From: Pseudomonadota bacterium
Lineage (GTDB): Bacteria > Verrucomicrobiota > Verrucomicrobiia > Limisphaerales > SXTU01
Assembly: GCA_009924135.1 (NCBI GenBank)
Contig: RFSE01000003.1
Coordinates: 22,698 to 86,697 of the forward strand
Reading direction: 5' to 3'
DNA: 64,000 bases
Shown here: one piece after another, positions 11,233-19,780 of the stretch
How the letters are laid out: every line of letters begins with the position of its first letter
How positions within the stretch are numbered: the first letter of the stretch is position 1
Made by a program: the position numbers and the translations under genes
The notes under the pieces: generated by a model
Databases searched by the model: none
Told to the model about the DNA's origin: nothing
What the model saw: only the letters and a program-made list of their open reading frames with translations

Positions 11233-12342
11233 TCAGCTCATCCGCATCGGCATCAACACGTAGTGGAACGGCGTGTTGACCTTCACGGAGCCGGGGCTCA
11301 GTTCGTCGGAGAGTTCGAGGAAAACCTCGTCGGTCTCGACGACCTTGAGCGGGTCCATCAGGTAGCCGGGATTGAAGGCGATGCTGATGTCCTTGCCCTT
11401 GTAGTTGATCGCCAGGGACTCACGCGCTTCACCGACATCGGCCGTGTTGGCCGTGATCGTGAGGTTGTTCTTCGTGAAGGCCAGCTTGACGGAATTGGAC
11501 TTGTCGTTGGTCATCAGCTCCGCACGACGCAGGGCGCTGAGGAACTCCTCGCGCATGAGCGGGATGCGTTCCTTGGCTTCCTTGGGAATGACCTGTTGGT
11601 AATTTGGATAATTGCCTTCGACGAGCTTCGAGATGAGCAACACGGAGAACGCGCTCTCGTCCTTGAGGCGGAAGGAGACCTGGTTGTCGGTGAAGCGGAT
11701 TTCCACTTCGCCCTTCGCCTGCAGAAGGCGGTTCAATTCGTTCACGGCCTTCGTGGGCACGATGATGTCGCCCTGGGCGGTCGAGCCGGCGGGTAGATCT
11801 TCTTCGGTCAAGGCCAGGCGGCGTCCATCGGTGGAAACCATCACGAGCTTCTCCGGCGTGAACTTCATGAACACGCCGTTGAGCACGTAGCGGGATTCAT
11901 CGGTGGAGATGGCGATCGATGTCTTGCGGAGCATCGCCTTGAGCTTCTCCTGCGGCAGCGTGACGACGCCGGTTTCCTTGAACTTGGGCAGGGGCGGGAA
12001 TTCGTCCGCCGCGAGACCATGCAGCTTGTAGAACGAAGCCCCGGCGCTGAGCTTGGTGATGTTCTTGTCGTCGGTATCGAGCTCGACCTCGCCCATGGGG
12101 AGTTCGCGCACGATGCTGAAGAGGCGCTTCACCGGGATGGTCGTGGCGCCGGCGTTCGTCACCTGGGCTTCCACGCCACAGGCGACGGTCACGTCCAGAT
12201 CCGTGGCCGTGAGGAAGAGGCGGTTTTCTTCAGCGCGCACGTGCACGTTGGAAAGGATGGGAAGCGTGGTGCGGGAACCCACGACGTTCTGCACGGATTG
12301 CAGGCCAGCGATGAGCTGGTCTTTGGCGATGCTGAGTTTCAT
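11233..12342 (-). CDS. dnaN: DNA polymerase III sliding clamp (beta subunit)
   Basis: A 369-residue protein of the usual clamp length. It forms the ring that tethers the replicative polymerase to DNA. The sequence begins MKLSIAKDQLIAGLQSVQN and contains TLPILSNVHV, the domain-2 region FMKFTPEKLVMVSTDGRRLA and the C-terminal YVLMPMRMS, all typical of beta clamps. The start at MKLS is preferred over an upstream ATG 66 bases away, because the extra residues are not clamp-like. dnaA is not in the window, so the common dnaA-dnaN order is absent. The upstream gap carries DnaA-box-like sequences. Confidence 0.95.
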   Translation of the reverse strand: MKLSIAKDQLIAGLQSVQNVVGSRTTLPILSNVHVRAEENRLFLTATDLDVTVACGVEAQVTNAGATTIPVKRLFSIVRELPMGEVELDTDDKNITKLSAGASFYKLHGLAADEFPPLPKFKETGVVTLPQEKLKAMLRKTSIAISTDESRYVLNGVFMKFTPEKLVMVSTDGRRLALTEEDLPAGSTAQGDIIVPTKAVNELNRLLQAKGEVEIRFTDNQVSFRLKDESAFSVLLISKLVEGNYPNYQQVIPKEAKERIPLMREEFLSALRRAELMTNDKSNSVKLAFTKNNLTITANTADVGEARESLAINYKGKDISIAFNPGYLMDPLKVVETDEVFLELSDELSPGSVKVNTPFHYVLMPMRMS

Positions 12343-12343
12343 G

Positions 12344-12531
12344 CTTATAGACTGTAGAGTAATTAAGGAATCACTCACAGTATTAAGGGGTGTGAATAAG
12401 GAAAACAAGTCGCCGTGTCAAGGTAACATCAAGCACTTGGGTGATGTTTGTGGCAGGCCACAACCCATCGCGTACCGGCCGATAAGTCGGCTTACCCCGA
12501 GTTGTTGGGTCTTACCGGCCCACTATTCACA
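12344..12531. promoter_or_regulatory. DnaA-box-like sites and AT-rich patch upstream of dnaN
   Basis: The 283-base gap between dnaN and the sialidase-like gene holds an exact DnaA box on the - strand (TTATTCACA read there, 12391-12399) and a one-mismatch box on the + strand (CTATTCACA, 12523-12531). The 12344-12390 stretch is unusually AT-rich for this genome. This could be a DnaA-regulated dnaN promoter or part of a replication origin. Two boxes alone are weak evidence for an origin. Confidence 0.4.
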
Positions 12532-12625
12532 CCTTGCTGGTCGCTCGTTGGGTGGGTTACTCAGAAACCGAAGCGCGATTTTGGGTTTGGTTGGGCTTGT
12601 CCGCGCCAGCGGGTTGCCGCACTCT

Positions 12626-13684
12626 ATGGGCATGCGTTTCCCGTTGTTTTTGGTCCTCGTGCTGGTCTGCAGGTTTCTCCCCGGCCGGGGTGTCACTGCG
12701 GCTCCTGGCGTCATGACTGAGGAGTTTATTTTCGAAAAGGCCCCGTTTCCCCAGTGCCATGCGGGGACGGTGGTCGAGACCAAGGCCGGGCTGGTCGCGG
12801 CCTGGTTTGGGGGTACGCGGGAACAAAATCCGGACGTGGGCATCTGGTCGGCCCGGCTGGAAGGTGGGAAATGGACCGCTCCGGTCGAGGTGGCCAACGG
12901 CATTCAGGACGACCGCAAACGTTATCCCTGTTGGAATCCGGTGCTGTTTCAGCCCGCGAGCGGTCCTTTGTTGCTGTTTTACAAGGTCGGCCCCAGCCCG
13001 GATGCTTGGTGGGGCATGCTGCGCACCTCCACGGACGAAGGCAAAACCTGGAGCGAGGCGCGCCGGCTGCCTCCCGGCGTGCTCGGACCGATCAAAAACA
13101 AGCCGGTCCAGCTTGCCAACGGCGACATCCTCAGCCCGACCAGCAGCGAACACGCCGGCTGGCGGGTGCATTTCGAACGTTCCCGTGATCTGGGCCAGAC
13201 GTGGGAAATCTCCGGCGCGGTGAACGATGGCAAGGAGTTCAGCGCCATCCAACCGAGCGTGCTGTTCCACACCCCGGACCGCCTACAGGCGGTCGGCCGC
13301 ACCCGCAACGGCCGGATCTTCCAGGTGTGGTCCGAAGACGCCGGCCGGACCTGGGGCAAGATGAGTGCGACGACCCTGCCCAATCCCAACGCCGGCACCG
13401 ACGCGGTCACCCTCCGCGACGGTCGGCAGCTGCTGGTTTACAACCACACGACCAAGGGCCGCAGCCCGTTGAACGTGGCGGTGTCGAAGGACGGTCAGGA
13501 TTGGCAGGCCGCGCTCGTGCTGGAGAGCGAACCGGGCGAGTACAGCTACCCCGCTGTCATCCAGACCCGCGACGGGCTGGTCCACCTGGCCTACACGTGG
13601 AAGCGGCAGCGGATGAAGCACGTGATCCTGGACCCCGCGAAGCTGGAGCTGCGGCCGATGGCTGGGGGCTCGTGGCCGAAGTGA
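12626..13684 (+). CDS. secreted sialidase-like (BNR repeat) protein
   Basis: A 352-residue protein with a signal peptide (MGMRFPLFLVLVLVCRFLPG, cleaved near TAA-AP) and a BNR/sialidase-type beta-propeller. Asp-box motifs appear as STDEGKTW, SRDLGQTW and SEDAGRTW, and the family segments FGGTREQNPDVGIW, WNPVLFQP, RNGRIFQVW and LLVYNHT are present. It belongs to the exo-alpha-sialidase-like group common in PVC bacteria, whose members are often assigned to glycan breakdown without proof of sialidase activity. The open frame extends 570 bases further upstream, antisense to dnaN, but that part is not coding. The start could also be the ATG at 12632. Confidence 0.8.
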   Translation: MGMRFPLFLVLVLVCRFLPGRGVTAAPGVMTEEFIFEKAPFPQCHAGTVVETKAGLVAAWFGGTREQNPDVGIWSARLEGGKWTAPVEVANGIQDDRKRYPCWNPVLFQPASGPLLLFYKVGPSPDAWWGMLRTSTDEGKTWSEARRLPPGVLGPIKNKPVQLANGDILSPTSSEHAGWRVHFERSRDLGQTWEISGAVNDGKEFSAIQPSVLFHTPDRLQAVGRTRNGRIFQVWSEDAGRTWGKMSATTLPNPNAGTDAVTLRDGRQLLVYNHTTKGRSPLNVAVSKDGQDWQAALVLESEPGEYSYPAVIQTRDGLVHLAYTWKRQRMKHVILDPAKLELRPMAGGSWPK

Positions 13685-13736
13685 AGGTAGCGGTGGCTTG
13701 TGCTGGGGGTGGCACGCGCAGCTTGCCACTGCCCCC

Positions 13737-13867
13737 GGAGCGCGGCTGTGTCCCGCTCGGCGCGGGATCAGCCGCAGCAACGTTGGATTACCGAGGGGGT
13801 GGAATGCGTCAACGCCTCCGGCCAGGCGCAGCCGCTGCGGCTGGTCTCTGCGACACAGCCGCGTTCC
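13737..13867. repeat. 131-base inverted-repeat element
   Basis: Outer arms GGAGCGCGGCTGTGTC (13737-13752) and GACACAGCCGCGTTCC (13852-13867) are inverted with one mismatch, and further GCAGCCGC/GCGGCTG pairing lies inside. A smaller hairpin (GGTGGCA..TGCCAC) just before it could terminate the sialidase-like gene. The 291-base gap holds no gene. Confidence 0.75.
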
Positions 13868-13975
13868 GGAAGTTTTAGTCCTTCGGGGGCAGTGTCGAGA
13901 TGCGCCCCTTCGTCTTCAGCTCTGTAAGTGAGGGTTGCCCGTTGCATTTGAAAATGCATAGGCTGGCGGCAGCGC

Positions 13976-14620
13976 ATGAACATCCACGAGATCTACGGTC
14001 GCATCTCACCTTGGTTCCGGCGGCGTCGGCTGGCGCGCTTTCAGGCGATCCTCCAGCCCACCGAGCAGACGAGGATTCTGGACGTGGGTGGTTTACCCGC
14101 CTGCTGGCCGGAACCCGAGTGTCCGGCGCATGTTACCTGCATCAACCTTGATCGCGTCACTGGCTTTGTGGAGACGCCCCGCCGCCGGATGCTGCACGGG
14201 GATGGCTGCGCCCTGGCGTTTGGCGACCGGACTTTTGACATCGCGTTCTCAAACTCCGTCATCGAGCATCTGGGGACCTGGGAGAACCAGCAGAAATTTG
14301 CGGCGGAAGTTCGGCGTGTGGGCGGTCAGCTCTGGGTGCAGACCCCGGCCCGCTGGTTCTTCATTGAGCCGCATCTCATTGCCCCCTTCATCCACTATCT
14401 GCCCAAGTCCTGCCAGCGTCCCCTGCTGCGTTGGTTCACCGTCTGGGGCTGGCTCACCAAGCCCACACCGGCCCAGGTGGACGCCTTCCTGGCGGAAGTG
14501 CGGCTGCTAACCTTCACAGAAATGCAAAGGCTGTTTCCCGACTGCCGCATCGAACGCGAACGCTTCCTGTTCTGCTTCACGAAGTCCTATATAGCCGTGC
14601 GCGCGACGGGGCCGTCCTGA
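13976..14620 (+). CDS. class I SAM-dependent methyltransferase
   Basis: A 214-residue protein. The SAM-binding motif I is RILDVGG (about residue 33), an acidic motif II follows (INLDRV), and FDIAFSNSVIEHL matches motif IV of Methyltransf_11-type enzymes. The C-terminal half (FTVWGWLTKPT, FCFTKSYIAVRA) resembles methyltransferases found beside polysaccharide genes. It is on the opposite strand to the adjacent glycosyltransferase operon and converges on it with 59 bases between. The substrate is unknown; a sugar or lipid of the neighbouring pathway is likely. Confidence 0.75.
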   Translation: MNIHEIYGRISPWFRRRRLARFQAILQPTEQTRILDVGGLPACWPEPECPAHVTCINLDRVTGFVETPRRRMLHGDGCALAFGDRTFDIAFSNSVIEHLGTWENQQKFAAEVRRVGGQLWVQTPARWFFIEPHLIAPFIHYLPKSCQRPLLRWFTVWGWLTKPTPAQVDAFLAEVRLLTFTEMQRLFPDCRIERERFLFCFTKSYIAVRATGPS

Positions 14621-14679
14621 CCGTGCGCAGCCGCACAGCGGGAACGAGAATTCAGCCGCCGGGTCTGGATAGTCGGGGT

Positions 14680-15915
14680 TCAATCCTTCAGGAGCAGCAA
14701 TTCCTGCTTGATGCGGGAGAAACAGGTTTCAGCCGTGTAATTTTGGAGAAAATGGGTTCGCAGGGTTTCAGGTGGATTCTGGGTCAACTGGCGGCGCACG
14801 ACTTCCGCAATGGCCGGGGGTGACTTGGGCGGCACCAGCCCGTCAAAGCCGGAAGGGAAAAAGGCGGGCAGTGTTCGCCAACGCGTCGTGACCACGTGCA
14901 GGCCTGCGGCCATGGCTTCCAGCAGCACGACCGGGAACCCTTCGGCGGCGTAGTATGTAGGAAAGCACAAGCCGTCGCTGGCCCGGAGCAAGGCGGTCTT
15001 GGCGTCGCCTTCGACGAAGCCCACGTAGCGGGCCATCGGCCCGGACATCAGGTCGGTCAGGTCCGGGGCTTTCAGTCGTTCCATCACCTCCGCCTGCTCG
15101 GCGTGGTTGGGAAAGCTGCCCGCAATCGTGAGGCGCACGCGCAGGGCGAGCCGGTCCGCAACCAGTTGCCGGTTGAGGATCGCCACGGCTTCCAGGGCAT
15201 CAAAGAGCCCTTTTTCGCGGGTGCACAAGCTGAGGAAAAGCAGTTCAAAGACCGCCACTGACGGGGCTCCGGCGAGGGCCGGAGCTGATGGTGCGGAGCC
15301 CTGCGCCCGGCGGTCGATGGCGCGAGCGCGGCGAAGTGGCAGCAGGCTGGTGGTGAAGTCCGGGCACGGGTCGGGAATGCCGTTGGGGATCACGACAATG
15401 CGCCGGGAGGCGAGCCCCTCGGCATCGCGTCGGCCCCAGTCGCTTAAGACGAGGCTGAGGGCGGGCTCCCCCAGCAGCTGGTGGGTCAACCATCGTTGCC
15501 AGCGGGGAGCGTTACCCGACAGCCATTCGCCCAGCCCCGCCGCCTGCCACCAGTAAATCCGGTGCGCAAAGAATGGCCGGCACAAAATCATGACGAGCCA
15601 GTCCCGCACGATGGCGGAAAATTTGGCCGGGGCCGGGACGTAAATCAGGCAGGAGGCCCCCGTTCGCCAGTGCAGCCGGATGGCTTCGGCGCAGTAACCC
15701 AGCAGCCGCCCGAGCTTACCCCAGCGTGGCCGGCCGATGTCTGCCGCGTCCCGGGAGAGCCGGGCGTTGACGTGGTAGCACGAAAAATCCCCCCCCTTGA
15801 CCGGAGCCGGTCCCTTCAGCCGCGCGTCGCCGCCCAGTTCAGCGAGGAGCTGTTGGACCATGTAGCTCTGACCGTGGTGGGGTGGCGGAATGTGGGCGAA
15901 AAGCAGGACCTTCAT
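14680..15915 (-). CDS. glycosyltransferase, family 4-like
   Basis: A 411-residue GT-B fold protein. The N-terminus MKVLLFAHIPPPHHGQSYMV is the typical start of the family, VVIPNGIPD marks the domain linker, and CTREKGLFDALEAV and FPTYYAAEGFPVVLLEAMAAG form the C-terminal nucleotide-sugar site with the EX7E-type glutamates. It is the last gene of the polysaccharide operon. Its ATG directly follows the TGA of the gene upstream. Donor and acceptor cannot be read from sequence. Confidence 0.85.
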   Translation of the reverse strand: MKVLLFAHIPPPHHGQSYMVQQLLAELGGDARLKGPAPVKGGDFSCYHVNARLSRDAADIGRPRWGKLGRLLGYCAEAIRLHWRTGASCLIYVPAPAKFSAIVRDWLVMILCRPFFAHRIYWWQAAGLGEWLSGNAPRWQRWLTHQLLGEPALSLVLSDWGRRDAEGLASRRIVVIPNGIPDPCPDFTTSLLPLRRARAIDRRAQGSAPSAPALAGAPSVAVFELLFLSLCTREKGLFDALEAVAILNRQLVADRLALRVRLTIAGSFPNHAEQAEVMERLKAPDLTDLMSGPMARYVGFVEGDAKTALLRASDGLCFPTYYAAEGFPVVLLEAMAAGLHVVTTRWRTLPAFFPSGFDGLVPPKSPPAIAEVVRRQLTQNPPETLRTHFLQNYTAETCFSRIKQELLLLKD

Positions 15916-16986
15916 TCAGTGCACACCCAGTACGGACCGATAGACCTTCACCGTTTCCGTTGCGCAGGTGGTCCACGAAAACTTCCGCGCCTGCGCCGGC
16001 CCGGCCCGGACGAAAGCCTCGCGCGTCGTGCCGTTGCGGGCACACTCCCGCAGGGCGGCGAGATAGCTGGGGGCGTCCAGGTCGCACCACCAGGCGGCCT
16101 CGCCGCCCACTTCCGGCAGGCTGGCGACGCGGGAACAAATGACGGGGCAGCCGCGGCCCATCGCTTCCAGCACGGGCAGACCGAACCCCTCGTATTTGCT
16201 TGGGAACACCAGCGCCAGTGCCTGCCGGTACAATTGCGCCAGTTCGGCGTCCGGCACATGGCCGAGGAAGTGCCAGTCCGCCGGAGGCGGGCCTTCGTCC
16301 GGCACGCCAGCCCAGCGGGTGCCGGCGATGAGCAGCGGGGGCAGCGGCTGGCCGGCCGCGGCCGCGTTGTTCCAGACCACCCGCAGCAGGGCGAGGTTCT
16401 TGCCGGGTTCGAGCGAGCCCACAAACAGGAAGAATTCGCCCGGCACCGGAGCCGTGACCGGGGCCGGTCCGGTCCCTTCCTCCACGCCGTCCCAGCCGAG
16501 CAGGACCGGCGTCAGACGGGAGGCGGGGAGTCCCAGCAGGGCCATCGCCTCGTCCGCTGAGAACTGGCTGATGGTGAGGATGTGATCGGCTGCATGAAGC
16601 TGGCGGAGCTGGCGCAGCGCGGAATGGCGTTGCCACCGGCGGAACCGCTCCGGGTGACGCACCATGGCGAGGTCGTAAAGAGTGACCAGGTTTTTGATGC
16701 CCCGGGGAGCGTTTAAGGTGAAAACCGATGTCACGTGCAGCAAGTCCGCCTCCGCTCGCCGCAACGCCTGCGGGGCGACCCACCGGGCCCATACCAGTTC
16801 GCGGTAGGCCGTTTTCAGCGCGCGTTGTGGCTGCGCGTAGGATCGGTTTTCAACTTCCCACGCCAGGGGGTGCCAGTGGCAATCCCCCGGCTTGGTCTCC
16901 TGCAGGCCGCGCACCAAGCCGCGAACATATCGCGCCACTCCCGCCTGGGCGACGTAGAGGGGATTGGTGTCGAGAGCTACGCGCAT
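15916..16986 (-). CDS. glycosyltransferase, family 4 (mannosyltransferase-like)
   Basis: A 356-residue GT4. It has the N-terminal MRVALDTNPLYVAQAGVARY motif (glycine loop), HVTSVFTLNAP, the acceptor-side LVTLYDLAMVRHPE, FVGSLEPGKN, and the catalytic FPSKYEGFGLPVLEAMGRG with the EX7E pair. This is the WbpZ/MtfB-like type used in O-antigen or exopolysaccharide assembly. It abuts the next GT without a gap and starts 2 bases after the polymerase-like gene. Substrates are unknown. Confidence 0.88.
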   Translation of the reverse strand: MRVALDTNPLYVAQAGVARYVRGLVRGLQETKPGDCHWHPLAWEVENRSYAQPQRALKTAYRELVWARWVAPQALRRAEADLLHVTSVFTLNAPRGIKNLVTLYDLAMVRHPERFRRWQRHSALRQLRQLHAADHILTISQFSADEAMALLGLPASRLTPVLLGWDGVEEGTGPAPVTAPVPGEFFLFVGSLEPGKNLALLRVVWNNAAAAGQPLPPLLIAGTRWAGVPDEGPPPADWHFLGHVPDAELAQLYRQALALVFPSKYEGFGLPVLEAMGRGCPVICSRVASLPEVGGEAAWWCDLDAPSYLAALRECARNGTTREAFVRAGPAQARKFSWTTCATETVKVYRSVLGVH

Positions 16987-16988
16987 GG

Positions 16989-18497
16989 TTATTTCGCGGG
17001 GGCCGGCAGGGCGGGGCGCAGCGGCACCGGGCGTACGGTCGGGGGCGCGTGAATGCCGCCGTTGAGGGAGAGGCTCAAACCCACCACGCCGGTGAACACC
17101 ATCAGGTCGAGGTCGAACTGGCCGTAGAATACCAGGTAAAACACCAGCCGGGCCGTGAAGTAGGCGATCAGGAAGGTGTTCACGCGCTGCATCGACGCGG
17201 GGCCGTACAGGTAGTTGCGTCGCAGCACGCGCCAGCCGGCGATGATGAAGGCGGTGAAGGCCAGCGTGCCCGGCAGGCCGAAGGGAACGAGCAAGGTCAG
17301 CAGGCCGTTGTGATAATTGCCGCTGACCAGGGTGTCTTCATAGGCCGTGAACAACCCCTTGCGGATCGCTTCCTGCATGAGGCTGTATTCCGTGCCGCTG
17401 AACGTGTAGCCCTTGCCCACCCAGAGATACTGGGGGATTTCCGGCACGACCACCCGCCACATTTGCAGCCGCCAGTCCAGCGTGCCCGCCGCATCCTGCT
17501 GGGCCGCCGGATGCACGTTGGTCGGGAGAAAACTCAGACTGCGTTGCACTGACAGCGGCAGCCGTTCCGCAAAACCCACCAAAAAGGCCCCCATTATGAG
17601 GCCACCCAGGGCCACCACGAAAAACCAGCGCGTCCGGAACAGGCGCTCAAACCAGAACTGCGTCACAAACAGGATGCCGAACAAGATGATGGAGGACCGG
17701 AAACCGCCCAGCAGGCCCACCATGAAGAGCGAGAGGAACAGGATCAACCGCCATAGCCGGCGCGGGTCCAGCATCCCGCGGATGCCGTAACGCAGCAACA
17801 TGAACCAGTAGCCGGCCTGGGCCATCCACGCCATGCCCGTGAACCGCCGCAGCGTGTCCGCCGACATGGCTTGGTTAAACGCCAGGTCGGTCGGGAAGAA
17901 CAGGAACAACCAGTAGAACGCCCGCCCGCCTGCGAACGCCAGGTCGCTGAAAATCGCCGTCATGCCGGAAAGGAAAAACAGGCCGGCAAACCACGTTGCC
18001 TGCCGGGGTGGCACCGCGCGCGCCGTCAGGGCGAAGTAGCCGATGATTGCGCCGAACAGGGACAAATAGCGTTTCGCGCCCCACATTTCCGACCCCAACG
18101 CCCGGGACCCGACCCCGCGTGTGATCGCCGTCCCCACCACCACTGCTGCCAGCAGCAGGAGCGGGATGGCCACCCCCCGCACCCAGATGAAGTCCGACTG
18201 GTGACGCATGGTCCGGCTCGTGATGGCAATGCCCAGGCTTAAACCGGCCAGCAAAATCCAGGCGGACGGCTGGCCGGGCAGGAAGGGGATCACCACGACC
18301 GCGTTCCAAAAACCGATCACCAACGCATGATGCCAGCGCAACAGCAGCGGCACGCACAAGGTAAACACCACCAACCCCACCCCGATGAGGCTGGTGGGTG
18401 ACATGGGCGTCGCCAGCATCAGCCCCAGCCAGATGCTCAACGGCGCGATCAGCGCATAAACGAGCAGGCGGCCTAAATTATTGGCACTGGCATCCAT
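16989..18497 (-). CDS. O-antigen polymerase/ligase-like membrane protein
   Basis: A 502-residue integral membrane protein with about 11-12 hydrophobic segments. A large periplasmic loop (about 320-390) contains WRLQMWRVVVPEIPQYLWVGKGYTF and the FSGNYHNGLL-like motif SGNYHNGLLTLLVPFG, in the position typical of Wzy/WaaL (O-Ag_ligase, PF04932) proteins. It should polymerise or attach the glycan repeat at the outer face of the inner membrane. It lies inside the glycosyltransferase operon after a 140-base gap that may hold an internal promoter. Sequence alone does not separate polymerase from ligase. Confidence 0.8.
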   Translation of the reverse strand: MDASANNLGRLLVYALIAPLSIWLGLMLATPMSPTSLIGVGLVVFTLCVPLLLRWHHALVIGFWNAVVVIPFLPGQPSAWILLAGLSLGIAITSRTMRHQSDFIWVRGVAIPLLLLAAVVVGTAITRGVGSRALGSEMWGAKRYLSLFGAIIGYFALTARAVPPRQATWFAGLFFLSGMTAIFSDLAFAGGRAFYWLFLFFPTDLAFNQAMSADTLRRFTGMAWMAQAGYWFMLLRYGIRGMLDPRRLWRLILFLSLFMVGLLGGFRSSIILFGILFVTQFWFERLFRTRWFFVVALGGLIMGAFLVGFAERLPLSVQRSLSFLPTNVHPAAQQDAAGTLDWRLQMWRVVVPEIPQYLWVGKGYTFSGTEYSLMQEAIRKGLFTAYEDTLVSGNYHNGLLTLLVPFGLPGTLAFTAFIIAGWRVLRRNYLYGPASMQRVNTFLIAYFTARLVFYLVFYGQFDLDLMVFTGVVGLSLSLNGGIHAPPTVRPVPLRPALPAPAK

Positions 18498-18637
18498 CGC
18501 GCACTACAGCAGAAGGGATGGTCGGGCGGGCTGCAAACATATTTTCCAGCCCCGGCGGCGGACTTCATCCACCGGAAAGGCTGGCGGGGGCCGGCCCGAA
18601 CTTTTGGTCCGCAGAGCGGATGAGGATAAATCAAACA

Positions 18638-19780
18638 TCATGTCCTCCTCGTGGCGGCCCGGAGAATTTCCTGATAAACGGTCACCGTCTGCCGGGCGAC
18701 GGCGGCCGGTTCGAAGGTTGCCCGGGCGTGGATCTGGGCGGCCCGGGCGGTTTCCCAAGCTGGTACGCCCAGGGATTTCAACTGCGCGGCCAGGGCCGTC
18801 GCATCATCGCCGGGGAAAAGTCCGCCCCACTGGCCAGCGGCCAGCAGGCGCGGAATCCCCGCCGCGTTTGCGCCCAGCACCCGGCGTCCGGCGGCCATGC
18901 CTTGGATGAGCGAGAGCGGGGCGGTTTCCTCCCGGGAGGGCAGGACCACCACGTTGGCCCACGTGTAATGATCGAGCAGCTCCGCGCGGCTTACCAGCCC
19001 CGTCAGCCGGACCCGGTCGTTGAGGCCATCGGTGGCGATGACGTGGTTCAGTTGCTCCGCTACGCCAGGGGCTGGCTGGCCCACGAGACGGCATTCAAAA
19101 GGAACCTCCGCCGTCGCCAACTGGGCGCACGCGCGCACGAGCAGGGCCTGGTTTTTCCGCGCCGAAACCGTTCCCACACACAAGATGCGCAGCCCCGTAC
19201 GTTCCGCCGGCGGGAGCGTGAAAAACTCCGGGTCAATCGGGTTCGGCACCGGCCAGAGCCGTGCCTGGGTCCAGCCGGCGAGCCAGTCATCCACGTACGG
19301 CGAGATCGAAATGATGTTGGTCGCACGCGCGGCCGCGCGCCGGTGCAGCCGGTCGCGGATGATGCCAGCGAACGTCTCCGGGTGCAGGCGCGCGAGGCCT
19401 TTGGTCTCCCGCGCCACCAAGCCATGCAGTGTGATCACATGCGCCCGCCGGCCCGCGGTCGCCGCCAGCAGATATTCGGAGCTGGGCTGGCCGTGGACCA
19501 CGTCCGGCCGCAACCGCTCCACCATGGCCCGCAAGCGGCGCACTTCGTTCCAGTAGAGCGTGGCGGTCTTGCCGTGCGGTTTACAGGGCAGGTAATGGCG
19601 CGTCACCGCGCCGCGTTGCTCCGTTTGGGCGTGCTTCAGACCGTCCACCAGCGTCACCGCGTCCACTTGCAGGTCCGGCAGCGGTTCGTAGGCCCGCAGC
19701 AGGGTTTCCGAGACCTTGGGCACGCCGGAGGAGGCCGGCTGGCCCGGCGGTGGCAGCAGGCTGAGATACGCGATCTTCAA
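18638..19780 (-). CDS. glycosyltransferase, family 4
   Basis: A 380-residue GT-B protein (LKIAYLSLLPPPGQPASSGV, DVVHGQPSSEYLLA, VITLHGL, ILCVGTVSARKNQ, VVLPSREETAPLSLIQGMAAGR). The start is chosen as a TTG at 19780, whose TTGA overlaps the stop of the upstream methyltransferase by four bases, as elsewhere in this operon. An ATG 33 bases upstream is the alternative. The catalytic glutamate region is SREETAPLSLIQ rather than the commoner SxxEGFGLxxLE. Substrate is unknown. Confidence 0.82.
   Translation of the reverse strand: MKIAYLSLLPPPGQPASSGVPKVSETLLRAYEPLPDLQVDAVTLVDGLKHAQTEQRGAVTRHYLPCKPHGKTATLYWNEVRRLRAMVERLRPDVVHGQPSSEYLLAATAGRRAHVITLHGLVARETKGLARLHPETFAGIIRDRLHRRAAARATNIISISPYVDDWLAGWTQARLWPVPNPIDPEFFTLPPAERTGLRILCVGTVSARKNQALLVRACAQLATAEVPFECRLVGQPAPGVAEQLNHVIATDGLNDRVRLTGLVSRAELLDHYTWANVVVLPSREETAPLSLIQGMAAGRRVLGANAAGIPRLLAAGQWGGLFPGDDATALAAQLKSLGVPAWETARAAQIHARATFEPAAVARQTVTVYQEILRAATRRT

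Noticed and set aside
9522..11279. 585-codon + strand frame
   Set aside because: Antisense to pfp, with many charged residues and no domain. pfp itself is unmistakable.
12053..12625. 5' extension of the sialidase-like frame
   Set aside because: It runs antisense to dnaN, and a normal signal peptide begins at 12626.
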